From NCBI GenBank assembly GCA_964616495.1, contig CAZTRF010000003.1, forward strand, positions 1-45,970: DNA of 45,970 nucleotides, in the 5' to 3' direction. The translations under genes were made by a program, and so were the position numbers. Shown in pieces: positions 21,760 through 30,564 of this stretch (positions are counted from its first letter, which is position 1; each line of letters begins with the position of its first letter). The notes beneath the pieces were generated by a model. It was not told the DNA's origin. It saw only the letters and a list, made by a program, of their open reading frames with translations, and did no database searches. The DNA comes from DAOSVX01 sp964616495 (lineage in GTDB: Bacteria > Bacillota_I > Bacilli_A > RF39 > UBA660).

Positions 21760-22965
21760 ATGAATAACTCATCATATTTTAAATTTGTTATAGCAGGAGT
21801 AGTGTTAATAATTTTATCAATACTTATTTTATGGTGGAATGAAAATATGGGTTTGAATAATGATAGCAACAAAAGAGAACTAGAAAACGCATATATAGAA
21901 ATAACTAGTAAAGAAGTTTCAGACATAACAGACGGCGAATTAGTGGTTATGAGCGATAACCTTACGAGTAAGGAAATGGTAGCTGATTCCCTTTTTGGAA
22001 TATCTATTAATTCCCCTAAACTAGAGCGAATAGTTGAAATGTATTCTTGGAAAGAAACTGAAAGTAAAGAGGGAATTATATATGAAAAGGTTTGGCAAGA
22101 AGCTTTAATTGATTCTGATTCTTTTGAAGACCAAACGAAAGTTAATTTAAAAAATAAACCTTATAATAGCGAATATTTTATTGCTGATGTAATCAATATA
22201 GGGGCTTATAAATTAAATAATGATCAAAAAAATAAGTTAATAGCTTCTAAACGTTATACAGAATTATCGGAAATAGTTGCTTCTGGACTTGGGTATACAA
22301 TCAAAGACAATTATTACACTAATAGTGAGGATTATAGCAATCCTATTATTGGGGATATTAGAATTAGTTTTAAATATATTGGAGAAAGCCCATTTACAGT
22401 AATGGCCGAACAAATAAATGATTCCTTTATAAGTTACGTCACTAAAAGTGGAGAAAAAATAAATTATATAACTGAAGGAAATTTAAGTGGCGTTGAAATG
22501 CTTAGTAAGTTTAATGAAGTTAATGTTATTGTTAAATGGGGAATAAGAGCCTTTGGCCTTGTATTAGCATATGTTGGATTTTTAATATTGTTATATCCTC
22601 TTTATGAATTAAAAATAAATATTCCTGTTATTAATATTATAATAAAAAAAAGTTACTGGGCATCGATATCTTTTTTGTTAGCAATTTCTATACCTTTATT
22701 GGTTATTGGCCTTTCTTGGATCACTTATAAAGTTTTAATAGGGGCCGGACTTCTTGTTGGATTTGTTTGTGTTTATGGTGGGATTGCTTATTTATTGCTT
22801 TTAAAAGCGGATTTTGACAAAAAAATTAAAGAGCAAAAAAATCGTAATGAAAACTTATTGGAATTAAAAAATAAAATGGACAAACCCATATCTGGCGAGA
22901 CTGTAGTTACTAATAGTAACGAAGAAATAGAACTTTTAAATATAAATAATAAAGATGTAAAATAA
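21760..22965 (+). CDS. TMEM43 (LUMA)-family membrane protein
   Basis: Start at ATG 21760 directly after GGAGGAAGT. The 401-residue protein has an N-terminal membrane helix (about 7-27), a long extracytoplasmic domain (about 35-265) and three to four C-terminal helices (about 275-375). The R-I-V-E-M-Y-S-W-K-E segment is the hallmark of the TMEM43 family, named after a human nuclear-envelope protein and also found in bacteria. The bacterial role is unknown, with membrane organisation the usual suggestion. It ends with an acidic tail. It has its own promoter and terminator. Confidence 0.8.
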   Translation: MNNSSYFKFVIAGVVLIILSILILWWNENMGLNNDSNKRELENAYIEITSKEVSDITDGELVVMSDNLTSKEMVADSLFGISINSPKLERIVEMYSWKETESKEGIIYEKVWQEALIDSDSFEDQTKVNLKNKPYNSEYFIADVINIGAYKLNNDQKNKLIASKRYTELSEIVASGLGYTIKDNYYTNSEDYSNPIIGDIRISFKYIGESPFTVMAEQINDSFISYVTKSGEKINYITEGNLSGVEMLSKFNEVNVIVKWGIRAFGLVLAYVGFLILLYPLYELKINIPVINIIIKKSYWASISFLLAISIPLLVIGLSWITYKVLIGAGLLVGFVCVYGGIAYLLLLKADFDKKIKEQKNRNENLLELKNKMDKPISGETVVTNSNEEIELLNINNKDVK

Positions 22966-22989
22966 AAGTGTAAATCTTAAAAAAGTTAG

Positions 22990-23029
22990 AACAGACAAAT
23001 TTTAAAATAGTCGAAATTTGTCTGTTTTT
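22990..23029 (+). terminator. Rho-independent terminator
   Basis: A perfect 13-bp stem (AACAGACAAATTT / AAATTTGTCTGTT, loop 11) followed by T residues, closing the TMEM43-like gene. Confidence 0.9.
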
Positions 23030-23030
23030 G

Positions 23031-23059
23031 TTGCATTTAGGAAAACGTAATGCTAAAAT
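23031..23059 (+). promoter_or_regulatory. Promoter of the surface-fibre locus (first operon)
   Basis: TTGCAT (23031-23036), 17-base spacer, TAAAAT (23054-23059), immediately after the terminator. Transcription would start about 23066, giving a 24-base leader before ATG 23090. Confidence 0.65.
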
Positions 23060-23089
23060 ACTAGTATGGATAGTATTTGGAGGATGAAT

Positions 23090-24169
23090 ATGGAAGGGAG
23101 TGCTGTTTTTAACTATTTAAATTATAAAATTGATTGTTCATATACCTATTTCAAGATAATATGGGAGACATTAGAATCAAAAATAAAGCTTTCTCGAAAT
23201 AATCGAAAAATAGTTCATCAAATCATTAAATATATGTTAGCTAAGGGTGAATTAAAAGAATTATTTGAGGGAGAAGAAATATCTCGAAAATTAACAATCG
23301 AAACTAATAGTAAAATAGTTCAAAAGCAATCACTTTTAATTATAGCTGATTGTGCAACTTGTTTATCATCATATTCGTCTGACATTAAGTCCAATATTAC
23401 TTCAACTGAAGCAATAAAGAAAATCAAGATAAAGTTAGAAAAGGTTTATTCAACTGAAGAACTCGCTTATCTAAAAAAAGAAGAAAAAAAGTTAAAAAAA
23501 GCCTTTGCTGTTGAAAGAAAAACTTTAAAAAGATTTTGGAATAATACAACTAATGATGTTTTTGAAGTAATTTCTGTTCCGATTTTTGGAATAGATTTGA
23601 GTTCCAGCCAAATGATGGATACAAAGCTCAAATGGATGATTAAGGATATTGACAAGGAAAATAAGAATGCAGTAAACAAGATACTAGCCAAATATGGAAT
23701 ACAAGATGAACTTACTATCATTGCCCTTTATGAAATAGAGCTTTTATTGTTAAAGTCACTTAATAATAAAAAATATATTTCGAAGGTATTTGTTGATCTT
23801 AATGATGAGTTTTTTAAAAACAAAAAAAACATTATTAAGTTACAGCAAATAATGAATAGTAAATTTCTTAAATCTAAAATTAATTTAAGAATAAGTAGTT
23901 TTGTATTAGGTTCTTACAGTGATGAACTGTCTTTGCTAAAAGAAAAAGAATTTGAATTTTCTTTAAATGAAATGGTTAATATGGAAGAAAAAAGTCTAAA
24001 TAAAATGTTAACCTATTGTTTTGAAGAATATGAAAAAATCAAAAATAGCAAAGGAAACAAAGAATATTGCAAGAAAAACAATATTAATGTGGTTATTACA
24101 AATGTTAGTAATAACGACAAAATTGTGTTTTGTCAAAAGAATGTAGGTGATTTTTTTAGAAAAACATAA
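23090..24169 (+). CDS. Unknown protein with possible degenerate EAL domain
   Basis: Start at ATG 23090, preceded by GGAGG; ATG 23066 is also in frame but would need a leaderless mRNA. The 359-residue product is soluble. Residues 1-140 are helical and charged. The C-terminal part (about 200-359) has a pattern like EAL phosphodiesterase domains: V-F-V-D-L-N-D-E-F-F, then K-S-K-I-N-L-R-I, L-K-E-K-E-F-E-F-S-L, and I-N-V-V-I-T-N-V-S-N-N-D where EAL proteins have A-x-G-V-E. The EAL motif and metal-binding acids are missing, so at most it would bind a ligand. No family is recognised with confidence. It heads the TasA-like operon and may regulate it. Confidence 0.45.
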   Translation: MEGSAVFNYLNYKIDCSYTYFKIIWETLESKIKLSRNNRKIVHQIIKYMLAKGELKELFEGEEISRKLTIETNSKIVQKQSLLIIADCATCLSSYSSDIKSNITSTEAIKKIKIKLEKVYSTEELAYLKKEEKKLKKAFAVERKTLKRFWNNTTNDVFEVISVPIFGIDLSSSQMMDTKLKWMIKDIDKENKNAVNKILAKYGIQDELTIIALYEIELLLLKSLNNKKYISKVFVDLNDEFFKNKKNIIKLQQIMNSKFLKSKINLRISSFVLGSYSDELSLLKEKEFEFSLNEMVNMEEKSLNKMLTYCFEEYEKIKNSKGNKEYCKKNNINVVITNVSNNDKIVFCQKNVGDFFRKT

Positions 24170-24192
24170 TTTAGCTACATGAATTGGCGGTG

Positions 24193-24894
24193 ATGGTTAT
24201 TAAGGAAAAATTGCAAGTTAAAATTAATGCGGAAAAGCTCTATAAAAGAAAACTCCTTACTAGAATATCTTCTTTAGTAGTAGCTTCATCTATGTTAATA
24301 TTGGGCATTTTATATGTTATGTTATACATAGTTAATAAGACTGGTAATTTTACGATAAGCCTAGATCCAAATTTAAAGACGACTAAGAATATAGTTATGT
24401 CTGAAACTTCTACTTTTGAAACTTCAAGCAGCATTTTAAAAGTCAAAGCTTTGGAGTATATGGATAACATTACCGAAAGTTGGATACCAACAACCGTTAC
24501 AATTGATGAAGGCGACCATAGTGCCAACGATTATTTGGCATATACCTTCTTTGTAAAAAATGAAGGGAAAGAAGCCGTTGATTATTATCGAGAGATAAGA
24601 ATTCAATCGGTAATAAAAAACGTTGATAAGGCTGTAAGAATAGCGCTGTATGTAAATGACGTAAAAACTGTATATGCAAAACTAGCTGAAAACGGTTTGC
24701 CAGAACCTGGAACAACACCATTTCTATCAAGAGACTTAATTTTAAAAGATGATCGAAATGATTTTAGACCGGAAGATGTTGATAAGTATACAGTTGTAGT
24801 TTGGCTAGAAGGGGAAGACCCTGAATGCGTTGACGATATCATTGGTGGCGAAATGAAAATGTTAATGCAAATTAAAGAACAAGTTGAAGAGTAA
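24193..24894 (+). CDS. TasA/CalY-like fibre protein (short form)
   Basis: A protein of about 233 residues with a basic cytoplasmic tail, one membrane/signal segment (about 29-50), and a beta-rich extracytoplasmic domain with T-F-F-V-K-N-E-G-K-E, typical of camelysin/TasA-like domains. V-V-V-W-L-E-G-E-D-P-E-C near the end is shared with three other subunits of this locus. It lacks the usual S-Y-A-W-F after the membrane segment, so it may stay anchored. The start is unclear: TTG 24184, GTG 24190 and ATG 24193 are in frame but poorly placed, and ATT 24199 is six bases after GGTG. Confidence 0.7.
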   Translation: MVIKEKLQVKINAEKLYKRKLLTRISSLVVASSMLILGILYVMLYIVNKTGNFTISLDPNLKTTKNIVMSETSTFETSSSILKVKALEYMDNITESWIPTTVTIDEGDHSANDYLAYTFFVKNEGKEAVDYYREIRIQSVIKNVDKAVRIALYVNDVKTVYAKLAENGLPEPGTTPFLSRDLILKDDRNDFRPEDVDKYTVVVWLEGEDPECVDDIIGGEMKMLMQIKEQVEE

Positions 24895-24931
24895 TCTTCA
24901 AAAATACAAAGAAATAAAAGGAGAATAGAAA

Positions 24932-25942
24932 ATGAATAAGAAAAAATTATTATCTGCATTTTTGATGTTGCTGATTACAGCAGTAGCCCTAACCACAGCA
25001 TCATATGCATGGTTTACTGAGAATACTACTGTTACCGTTTCTGATTTGGATGTTCAAGTAGATGCAACTAATGGTATTCAGATTTCTACTGATGGTATTA
25101 CTTGGAAAACATCAATTGCAACAACTGATATTACAAGTGGGTATTCTTTTACTGCAGCTGATGAGAGTACGGTTACTGATACCAATCAGTTACCATCAAA
25201 ATTAGTTGCTGTATCTTCTGGTGGGGTGGTTACAACAACTGCTGGGGTTAATAAAGGAAAACTAGAACTATTTAGAGGCGCAATTGATTCAACAACTGGA
25301 ACAAACTATTTAACTTCAGAGGCAACTAGAGAAGCAAAAGGAACATCGGGAGATTTTATTGTATTTGATTTATTTATTCAAACAACAATTGCTGAAGATG
25401 TATATTTAAGCACTGGATCAAACGTTGTTGCAAAACAAGGAACTCAAGATAAAGGTCTTAAAAACGCTGCTCGAGTAGCTTTCTTAAATGAAGGCACTGT
25501 AGCTGTTGGTTCTTCTCAAGAAGCTATCACCACTCAAAGCGGTGCTACTACAGCATGGATATGGGAACCAAACAGTGATTTTCATACTGCCGCTGGTATA
25601 GCTAATTATGTAAGCGTATACGGAAATACTGGCGTTCCTACATCAACTACTATAATGGCAAATTATCCTGCATTTATCGCAGCATTTGCAGTAGGCGATC
25701 AGGTACCTTTAAGTGCTAATGCAACTACACATGCTACTGATTTTGCTACAGTAACACCAGATTTAAAAACACCTGTAACAATAGCTGCTTCATCACATTT
25801 ATTTGCGGCTGCAACAAAAATTCCAGCTGGAGTTACAAAACTAAGAATATATATGTGGGTTGAAGGACAAGATATAGATTGTGAAAACAATGCATCAGGA
25901 ACAGATATAACATTTAAATTACAATTATCAAAGACTGCTTAA
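24932..25942 (+). CDS. TasA/CalY-like secreted fibre subunit
   Basis: A 336-residue protein with AAAGGAG upstream. The signal peptide (about 4-23) ends in T-T-A-S-Y-A-W-F-T-E-N, the sequence around SipW-type cleavage sites in TasA-like precursors. The mature part is Thr/Ala-rich and beta-strand-rich, with a W-I-W-E-P-N-S segment and Y-M-W-V-E-G-Q-D-I-D-C near the C-terminus. It is probably the major subunit of an extracellular fibre, exported through Sec and trimmed by the signal peptidase encoded next. Ala and Thr content is much higher than in its neighbours. Confidence 0.82.
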   Translation: MNKKKLLSAFLMLLITAVALTTASYAWFTENTTVTVSDLDVQVDATNGIQISTDGITWKTSIATTDITSGYSFTAADESTVTDTNQLPSKLVAVSSGGVVTTTAGVNKGKLELFRGAIDSTTGTNYLTSEATREAKGTSGDFIVFDLFIQTTIAEDVYLSTGSNVVAKQGTQDKGLKNAARVAFLNEGTVAVGSSQEAITTQSGATTAWIWEPNSDFHTAAGIANYVSVYGNTGVPTSTTIMANYPAFIAAFAVGDQVPLSANATTHATDFATVTPDLKTPVTIAASSHLFAAATKIPAGVTKLRIYMWVEGQDIDCENNASGTDITFKLQLSKTA

Positions 25943-25973
25943 TGGCCGTCATAGATAGCAATGGGGTGAAATA

Positions 25974-26579
25974 ATGAAGAAAGAACCAAAGAAAATTTTA
26001 AAAGTAATTCTTAATGTATTACTATGGATTGTAATTTTAACAGCTGCCGGAGTTACGATAGTTTCTCTTAGTACAAAAGAAAAAGGAGTAGCTACGATAG
26101 GCGGTACAATTCCATATAGTATTCAGTCAGATTCTATGTACCCTACAATTAAAAAGGGAGATTTGATTATTACCAAAAAGTATGATAATGAAAAAACCAC
26201 TTTAAAAGTAGGAGATGTAATTTCATTCTTTGCTTTTGAAGAAGATACCAAAATTGTCAAAACTCACAGAATTACTGAAGTTAATGGAACTGAAACTAGT
26301 ATGGTTTCTTACACTACCAAAGGAGATAATAACTTAGCTGAAGATGAAGTTGAAGTGGCACCAGGAGATATTATTTCTGTATGGGAAGGAACTAGAATTG
26401 GAAAAGTAGGATACATTTTATCATTTTTAAAATCAAAATATGGTTTCTTAATTTGCATAATATTACCATTATTTGGGATATTTGCATATCAGCTTTATAA
26501 GTTTGTTGCACTTATAATTGATGAGAAAAAAAGAGAAGCTATTAGAGAAATAGAAAAAGCCAAAAAAATGGCTAGATAA
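25974..26579 (+). CDS. sipW: SipW-type signal peptidase I
   Basis: A 201-residue protease of family S26B (ER type). It has a membrane helix at about 11-31, catalytic Ser54 in Q-S-D-S-M-Y-P-T-I, and His98 in V-K-T-H-R-I, the Ser-His dyad of SipW/archaeal enzymes instead of the Ser-Lys dyad of ordinary bacterial ones. A second membrane helix follows (about 155-178) and a charged tail. It should process the neighbouring TasA-like precursors. GGGGTGAAATA precedes the start and a strong terminator follows, so it is the last gene of the first operon. Confidence 0.92.
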   Translation: MKKEPKKILKVILNVLLWIVILTAAGVTIVSLSTKEKGVATIGGTIPYSIQSDSMYPTIKKGDLIITKKYDNEKTTLKVGDVISFFAFEEDTKIVKTHRITEVNGTETSMVSYTTKGDNNLAEDEVEVAPGDIISVWEGTRIGKVGYILSFLKSKYGFLICIILPLFGIFAYQLYKFVALIIDEKKREAIREIEKAKKMAR

Positions 26580-26584
26580 AAGCG

Positions 26585-26615
26585 AAAAATCAATTTAGAA
26601 ATAAATTGATTTTTT
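26585..26615 (+). terminator. Rho-independent terminator
   Basis: A 13-bp stem (26585-26597 with 26602-26614) closed by a GAAA tetraloop and ending in six T. It separates the two operons of the fibre locus. Confidence 0.92.
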
Positions 26616-26649
26616 CATGGAATTATTTAGGAAAAATAGAGTTATTTTG

Positions 26650-26678
26650 TTGATATATGTCTAGTCAAATGATATAAT
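26650..26678 (+). promoter_or_regulatory. Promoter of the second fibre operon
   Basis: TTGATA (26650-26655), 17-base spacer, TATAAT (26673-26678). The untranslated leader to ATG 26739 is about 55 bases. It could serve all seven genes to 40768, which are spaced by 32 bases or fewer. Confidence 0.75.
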
Positions 26679-26738
26679 TATTTATAGTGTAATGTATGAT
26701 AATACCCTACTTATACCAATAGTAAATGAGGCATTAAT

Positions 26739-28280
26739 ATGGATATGTTTGTTCGATTCTTATTTGATTTTTTATCCCAGCTCTTTTCAGGAGTGAAAAT
26801 GATTTTTTCAGGAATATTTGAAGGGCTATGGATGATGGTTGACATTCCGGCTTATATAGCAATTATAAAAGATTATAAATTAGAATTTACTGGTGGGCAT
26901 TGGGTCGCTGTTATTTTAGCAGCCTTAATAGTATTAGTTTTAATAGCCGGAATAATTTTACTGCTTTGGTTGCTATTAAGAAAATATGTTAGAATTAGAA
27001 AAAGTCTTGTAGAACAGGAAACTCTTTTAGAAGAAGTTGCTGAGTTAAATCGAAGCGTATTAACCCTTACTCAAGAGAAAGATAGAATTCTTGCAATGAA
27101 AGTTAGTCAATTGGGTCTAAAGCCTACTGATTCTCCAGAGCTTAGCCTTGAAGGAGAAAAAACTGATGGTGATACGAACGAGGTGGCTACTGAAGAAGGA
27201 GCAAGCCGATTCTTTAAACTTACTCAAATTGATGAAGCAATGAAAACCTATGTGGCTGAGCCATCAAATAACGATTATACATTAGAAAGCTTGTGCGATA
27301 CAATTCGTAACTATGCCGCTAGTCAAATGAGACTTTATTATAAAATTAAAATAATTAGATTGTTTATAGCTTCATTAGCTTCTTCAAGATTAATTATTTT
27401 ACAAGGTATATCTGGAACTGGTAAAACTTCTTTGCCTTATTGCATTGGTAAGTTCTTAAGCAATGATGCTATTATTGCTTCGGTTCAACCATCATGGCGT
27501 GATCGTACCGAGTTATTTGGGTACTTTAACGAATTTACAAAAAAATTCAATGAAACTGAAGTTTTAAGAGCAATGTATGAGGCAACATATGTTGATAAAA
27601 TTTATTTAACTATTTTGGATGAAATGAACATTGCCCGTGTTGAATATTATTTTGCGGAAATGCTATCTATTTTGGAAATGCCTAGTAGAGATGAATGGAT
27701 TATCGATTTAGTACCAAATCCTTGGCCAAATGATCCGATAAAAATGCCTGGTGGTAAATTAAAACTTCCTGATAACATGTGGTATATCGGAACCATCAAC
27801 AACGATGACTCAACATTTATGGTTACCGATAAAGTTTATGACCGTGCTATGCCAATAAATATTAATGAAAAAGGGGCCCCTTTTGAAGCACCGGTAACAG
27901 AAGGAATGAATTTAAGTAGTAAGTTCTTAGAAAGTTTATTTCAAGAGGCTTATCAGAAACATCCGGTAAGTCAAGAATGCTTAGACAAAATTGAACTTAT
28001 GGATGACTATGTTATTGAACATTTTAGATTAGCGTTTGGTAACCGTATTGTTAAACAACTAAAAGATTTTGTTCCAGCTTATGTTGCTTGTGGTGGTACA
28101 GAAATTGATGGAGTTGACTATTTAATAGCCAATAAGATATTAAGAAAATTTGAACAATTAAATTTAGCGTTCATACGAGATGAAGTAGATGGCTTTATTA
28201 AATTTCTAGATAAAGAATTTGGTAAAGAAAATATGGGCGAATGTAAAGATTATTTAAATAGATTAAAAAGAATGATGTAA
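26739..28280 (+). CDS. Membrane-anchored McrB/MoxR-type AAA+ ATPase
   Basis: A 513-residue protein. The N-terminus is hydrophobic with a clear helix at 55-80, followed by a coiled coil (about 84-120) and a polar linker. The AAA+ domain has Walker A G-I-S-G-T-G-K229-T, Walker B I-L-D294-E-M-N, and the sensor-1 segment G351-T-I-N-N-D. W-R-D-R-T-E-L-F-G-Y matches McrB/MoxR-like ATPases. It lacks the DNA-recognition domain of McrB; the membrane part takes its place. Its DUF2357-like partner follows after 10 bases, as McrC follows McrB. In this setting it may remodel or control the fibre-export complex rather than cut DNA. Confidence 0.82.
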   Translation: MDMFVRFLFDFLSQLFSGVKMIFSGIFEGLWMMVDIPAYIAIIKDYKLEFTGGHWVAVILAALIVLVLIAGIILLLWLLLRKYVRIRKSLVEQETLLEEVAELNRSVLTLTQEKDRILAMKVSQLGLKPTDSPELSLEGEKTDGDTNEVATEEGASRFFKLTQIDEAMKTYVAEPSNNDYTLESLCDTIRNYAASQMRLYYKIKIIRLFIASLASSRLIILQGISGTGKTSLPYCIGKFLSNDAIIASVQPSWRDRTELFGYFNEFTKKFNETEVLRAMYEATYVDKIYLTILDEMNIARVEYYFAEMLSILEMPSRDEWIIDLVPNPWPNDPIKMPGGKLKLPDNMWYIGTINNDDSTFMVTDKVYDRAMPININEKGAPFEAPVTEGMNLSSKFLESLFQEAYQKHPVSQECLDKIELMDDYVIEHFRLAFGNRIVKQLKDFVPAYVACGGTEIDGVDYLIANKILRKFEQLNLAFIRDEVDGFIKFLDKEFGKENMGECKDYLNRLKRMM

Positions 28281-28290
28281 GGAGAGGACT

Positions 28291-29418
28291 ATGGAAGACA
28301 ATAAATTCTTTTCAATTGTTAATAACATTGGCGAAGATTCTATAGAGTCTTTCCTAGAACGAAACAGTTCACAAACAAATGTTACAATTGATTATGAAAA
28401 AATAGAATTTGATTATTCGTGGTTAGAAAAAATAGAGATTACTATTCCCTATTTGGATAATATAGTTAGAAATCCCAAACGATTTATTATGCAAGAGGAA
28501 GAAATAGTACCGGTCGAAAAGGCTAGAAAAATAACCGTTGAAACAGTAAAGCATCTGGCTACTCATACTAATCTAATTCAAGATATTAGTGATGAAGGAG
28601 ATATAACTCCTAGTCATTTATTAAATATTCATAAAGAAGAAAGCTTTGATATTTATGAAAATCGATTTATTTATTCTTTACTAGTAAATTTGCAAATGTT
28701 TATAAAAAGAAGGTCAGAAGTTTCGGCTTCAGGATCAAGCTGTAAATCGTATAAAAAGTTAAATTATATAGGAGAAACAGTAATTGGGGATGAAAAAGTA
28801 AAAATGTCGGTAGACTTAGAAGCCAATAATTACGATGATCTCGTTAATAAAGATGTTAGTAAATTAAGCTTATCTGATCGTATTGGCAGAGTTTCTTTAA
28901 TAGTTAGTGACTTTATGAAAAGTGCTTTTATTAGAGATTTAACCAGTGGCCAAATTCAACCGGTTAGGTCACCAATTACTAAAACAAACACTATTTTAAA
29001 AAACACCAACTTTCAAAAAGCACTGGAATTATGGGAATTTATTGAAAGATATGATGTGAATTCCAAGTCGGAGAAAAAAGATAATCGTTCTTTTGAAGAC
29101 AAAGGCGAAATAAAAGACAACATGGATATGAGTTTTTTAGTTAATTATTTAATTTTAAACGATGCTTTTGAAGGAACTAAGCCTCAAGCACAAGCCGTTA
29201 AGAAATATTATTTAACTAAGGTTATTAAAGATTTTGTTGATAAGAATGACATGGATCAAAAAGAATTTATTAAACTATTAAGTGAAGAATTTAATATTTT
29301 AAATAAAGAAAAATTGGTTAAAGAAAAATATTTTGTTGATTTGTTTAAAAAGGCCATTAAGAAATATTATAATCATCGTAAAAATTTGCTTAAAAAAATT
29401 GTTATAAAGGTGACTTAA
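28291..29418 (+). CDS. DUF2357/McrC-like partner protein
   Basis: A 375-residue soluble protein with GGAGAGG upstream. It resembles the DUF2357 region that accompanies McrB/MoxR-type ATPases: an N-terminal beta-rich part with W-L-E-K-I-E-I-T-I-P-Y-L, then F-D-I-Y-E-N-R-F-I-Y (about 119-128), the Y/H-E-N-R-F motif of the family. DUF2357 proteins often carry a PD-(D/E)xK nuclease after this; here the C-terminal ~130 residues are Lys-rich helices with no visible nuclease motif. The role is thus probably structural or regulatory with the ATPase. Its stop codon overlaps the next start (TAATG). Confidence 0.6.
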   Translation: MEDNKFFSIVNNIGEDSIESFLERNSSQTNVTIDYEKIEFDYSWLEKIEITIPYLDNIVRNPKRFIMQEEEIVPVEKARKITVETVKHLATHTNLIQDISDEGDITPSHLLNIHKEESFDIYENRFIYSLLVNLQMFIKRRSEVSASGSSCKSYKKLNYIGETVIGDEKVKMSVDLEANNYDDLVNKDVSKLSLSDRIGRVSLIVSDFMKSAFIRDLTSGQIQPVRSPITKTNTILKNTNFQKALELWEFIERYDVNSKSEKKDNRSFEDKGEIKDNMDMSFLVNYLILNDAFEGTKPQAQAVKKYYLTKVIKDFVDKNDMDQKEFIKLLSEEFNILNKEKLVKEKYFVDLFKKAIKKYYNHRKNLLKKIVIKVT

Positions 29419-30551
29419 TGAGCAGAGAGTCTAAGAAAAAGATTTTTGGAGGAATGATAAAACTAATTGGAATATTAATAGGATTTTATATTGCTAGTTA
29501 TGCCTGGTTTAATAGCAATGAAGAAACTAGATTAGGAAATATTGAGATAGGCACTGATAAATTTAACAAAGTATATATGTCTATAGATGAGGGGACTACT
29601 TGGGATACATCGTTAGATGTTAATATTACTAATAATTTTAAATTTAGTAATGAAGTTACTAGTGATGGAGTTAGCTTTTACAAAGCAGCTAATAAAAGAG
29701 ATGATGGTACTCCAATATCATTTAGAGCAGCAACTGCTAATTCGGATTATTTTGAATTTAATGTTTGGTTTAAAGCTGAACAGAATTCCGGGATATTCCT
29801 AGATCAATCTTCTTCTATTGAACCGGAAGTTGGAACTGGAGCTGAGGTGTTAATTGGAAATACAGCTTTAAATATTAGTGGATATGGCCCTTTTAGCAAA
29901 GATTTAATAGCCGGAGGAGTAAGGGTAGCATTTATCAAAAATGATTTGGTAAATGATGAATATGTACCCAAAGTTAACACTCAAATGGTATGGGCTCCTA
30001 ATAAAGGATATGAAATAGTCTATAGCAATGATAGTTATAGTGCTTACTTGAATTCAAGTAATATTCAAAACTATAATTATGTTGACCCCACTGAGCAAGC
30101 ATATTATGTAGAAAAAAGAGTGCCTAATATAAAGGATAACTTAAGGGCAAATGATACTACTTTTAATGCTTATGGAGATCCAACATTGGTTTATATAAAT
30201 AATGATGAAACACCTAATGATATTGAGGTAATGACAATAAGAATTTGGGTAGAAGGAAATGACCGAGATGCTATTTCAGCTCTTAAAGGCGGCAATTTCA
30301 TAATGAAAATGAAATTTGTGTCGATAATGAAAGAACCTAATACAGGCACTCCAATGGTAACGGCTGATACTACTGATAATATTATAAATGATTTTGCAGA
30401 AGGAATGGAATATTCAATAGACTATGGTAACAATTGGATAGGATATGATATTACCCCTAATCCTCAATTTGATTCTTCAACTACTGTTTGGGTAAGATAT
30501 ATTGAAAATGCGACTAGATTTGCATCAGAAAAAACGATTTTGAGCTTTTAG
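29418..30551 (+). CDS. TasA-like surface subunit with C-terminal extension
   Basis: A 377-residue protein with AAAGGTGACTTA before the ATG. The signal anchor (about 11-28) ends I-A-S-Y-A-W-F-N-S-N, a SipW-type site. The mature part has the TasA-like arrangement, including F-E-F-N-V-W-F, Q-M-V-W-A-P-N and I-R-I-W-V-E-G-N-D-R-D. A C-terminal ~65-residue module follows with Y-S-I-D-Y-G-N-N-W and V-W-V-R-Y, like the small beta repeat (DUF4073-like) found on Firmicute surface proteins. It is probably a minor or accessory fibre subunit, coupled to the DUF2357 gene. Confidence 0.75.
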   Translation: MSRESKKKIFGGMIKLIGILIGFYIASYAWFNSNEETRLGNIEIGTDKFNKVYMSIDEGTTWDTSLDVNITNNFKFSNEVTSDGVSFYKAANKRDDGTPISFRAATANSDYFEFNVWFKAEQNSGIFLDQSSSIEPEVGTGAEVLIGNTALNISGYGPFSKDLIAGGVRVAFIKNDLVNDEYVPKVNTQMVWAPNKGYEIVYSNDSYSAYLNSSNIQNYNYVDPTEQAYYVEKRVPNIKDNLRANDTTFNAYGDPTLVYINNDETPNDIEVMTIRIWVEGNDRDAISALKGGNFIMKMKFVSIMKEPNTGTPMVTADTTDNIINDFAEGMEYSIDYGNNWIGYDITPNPQFDSSTTVWVRYIENATRFASEKTILSF

Positions 30552-30564
30552 AAAGGAAAGTAAC

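Noticed and set aside
26739..29418. Functional McrBC restriction system
   Set aside because: No DNA-recognition domain and no visible nuclease motif; the genes are embedded in a surface-protein operon.
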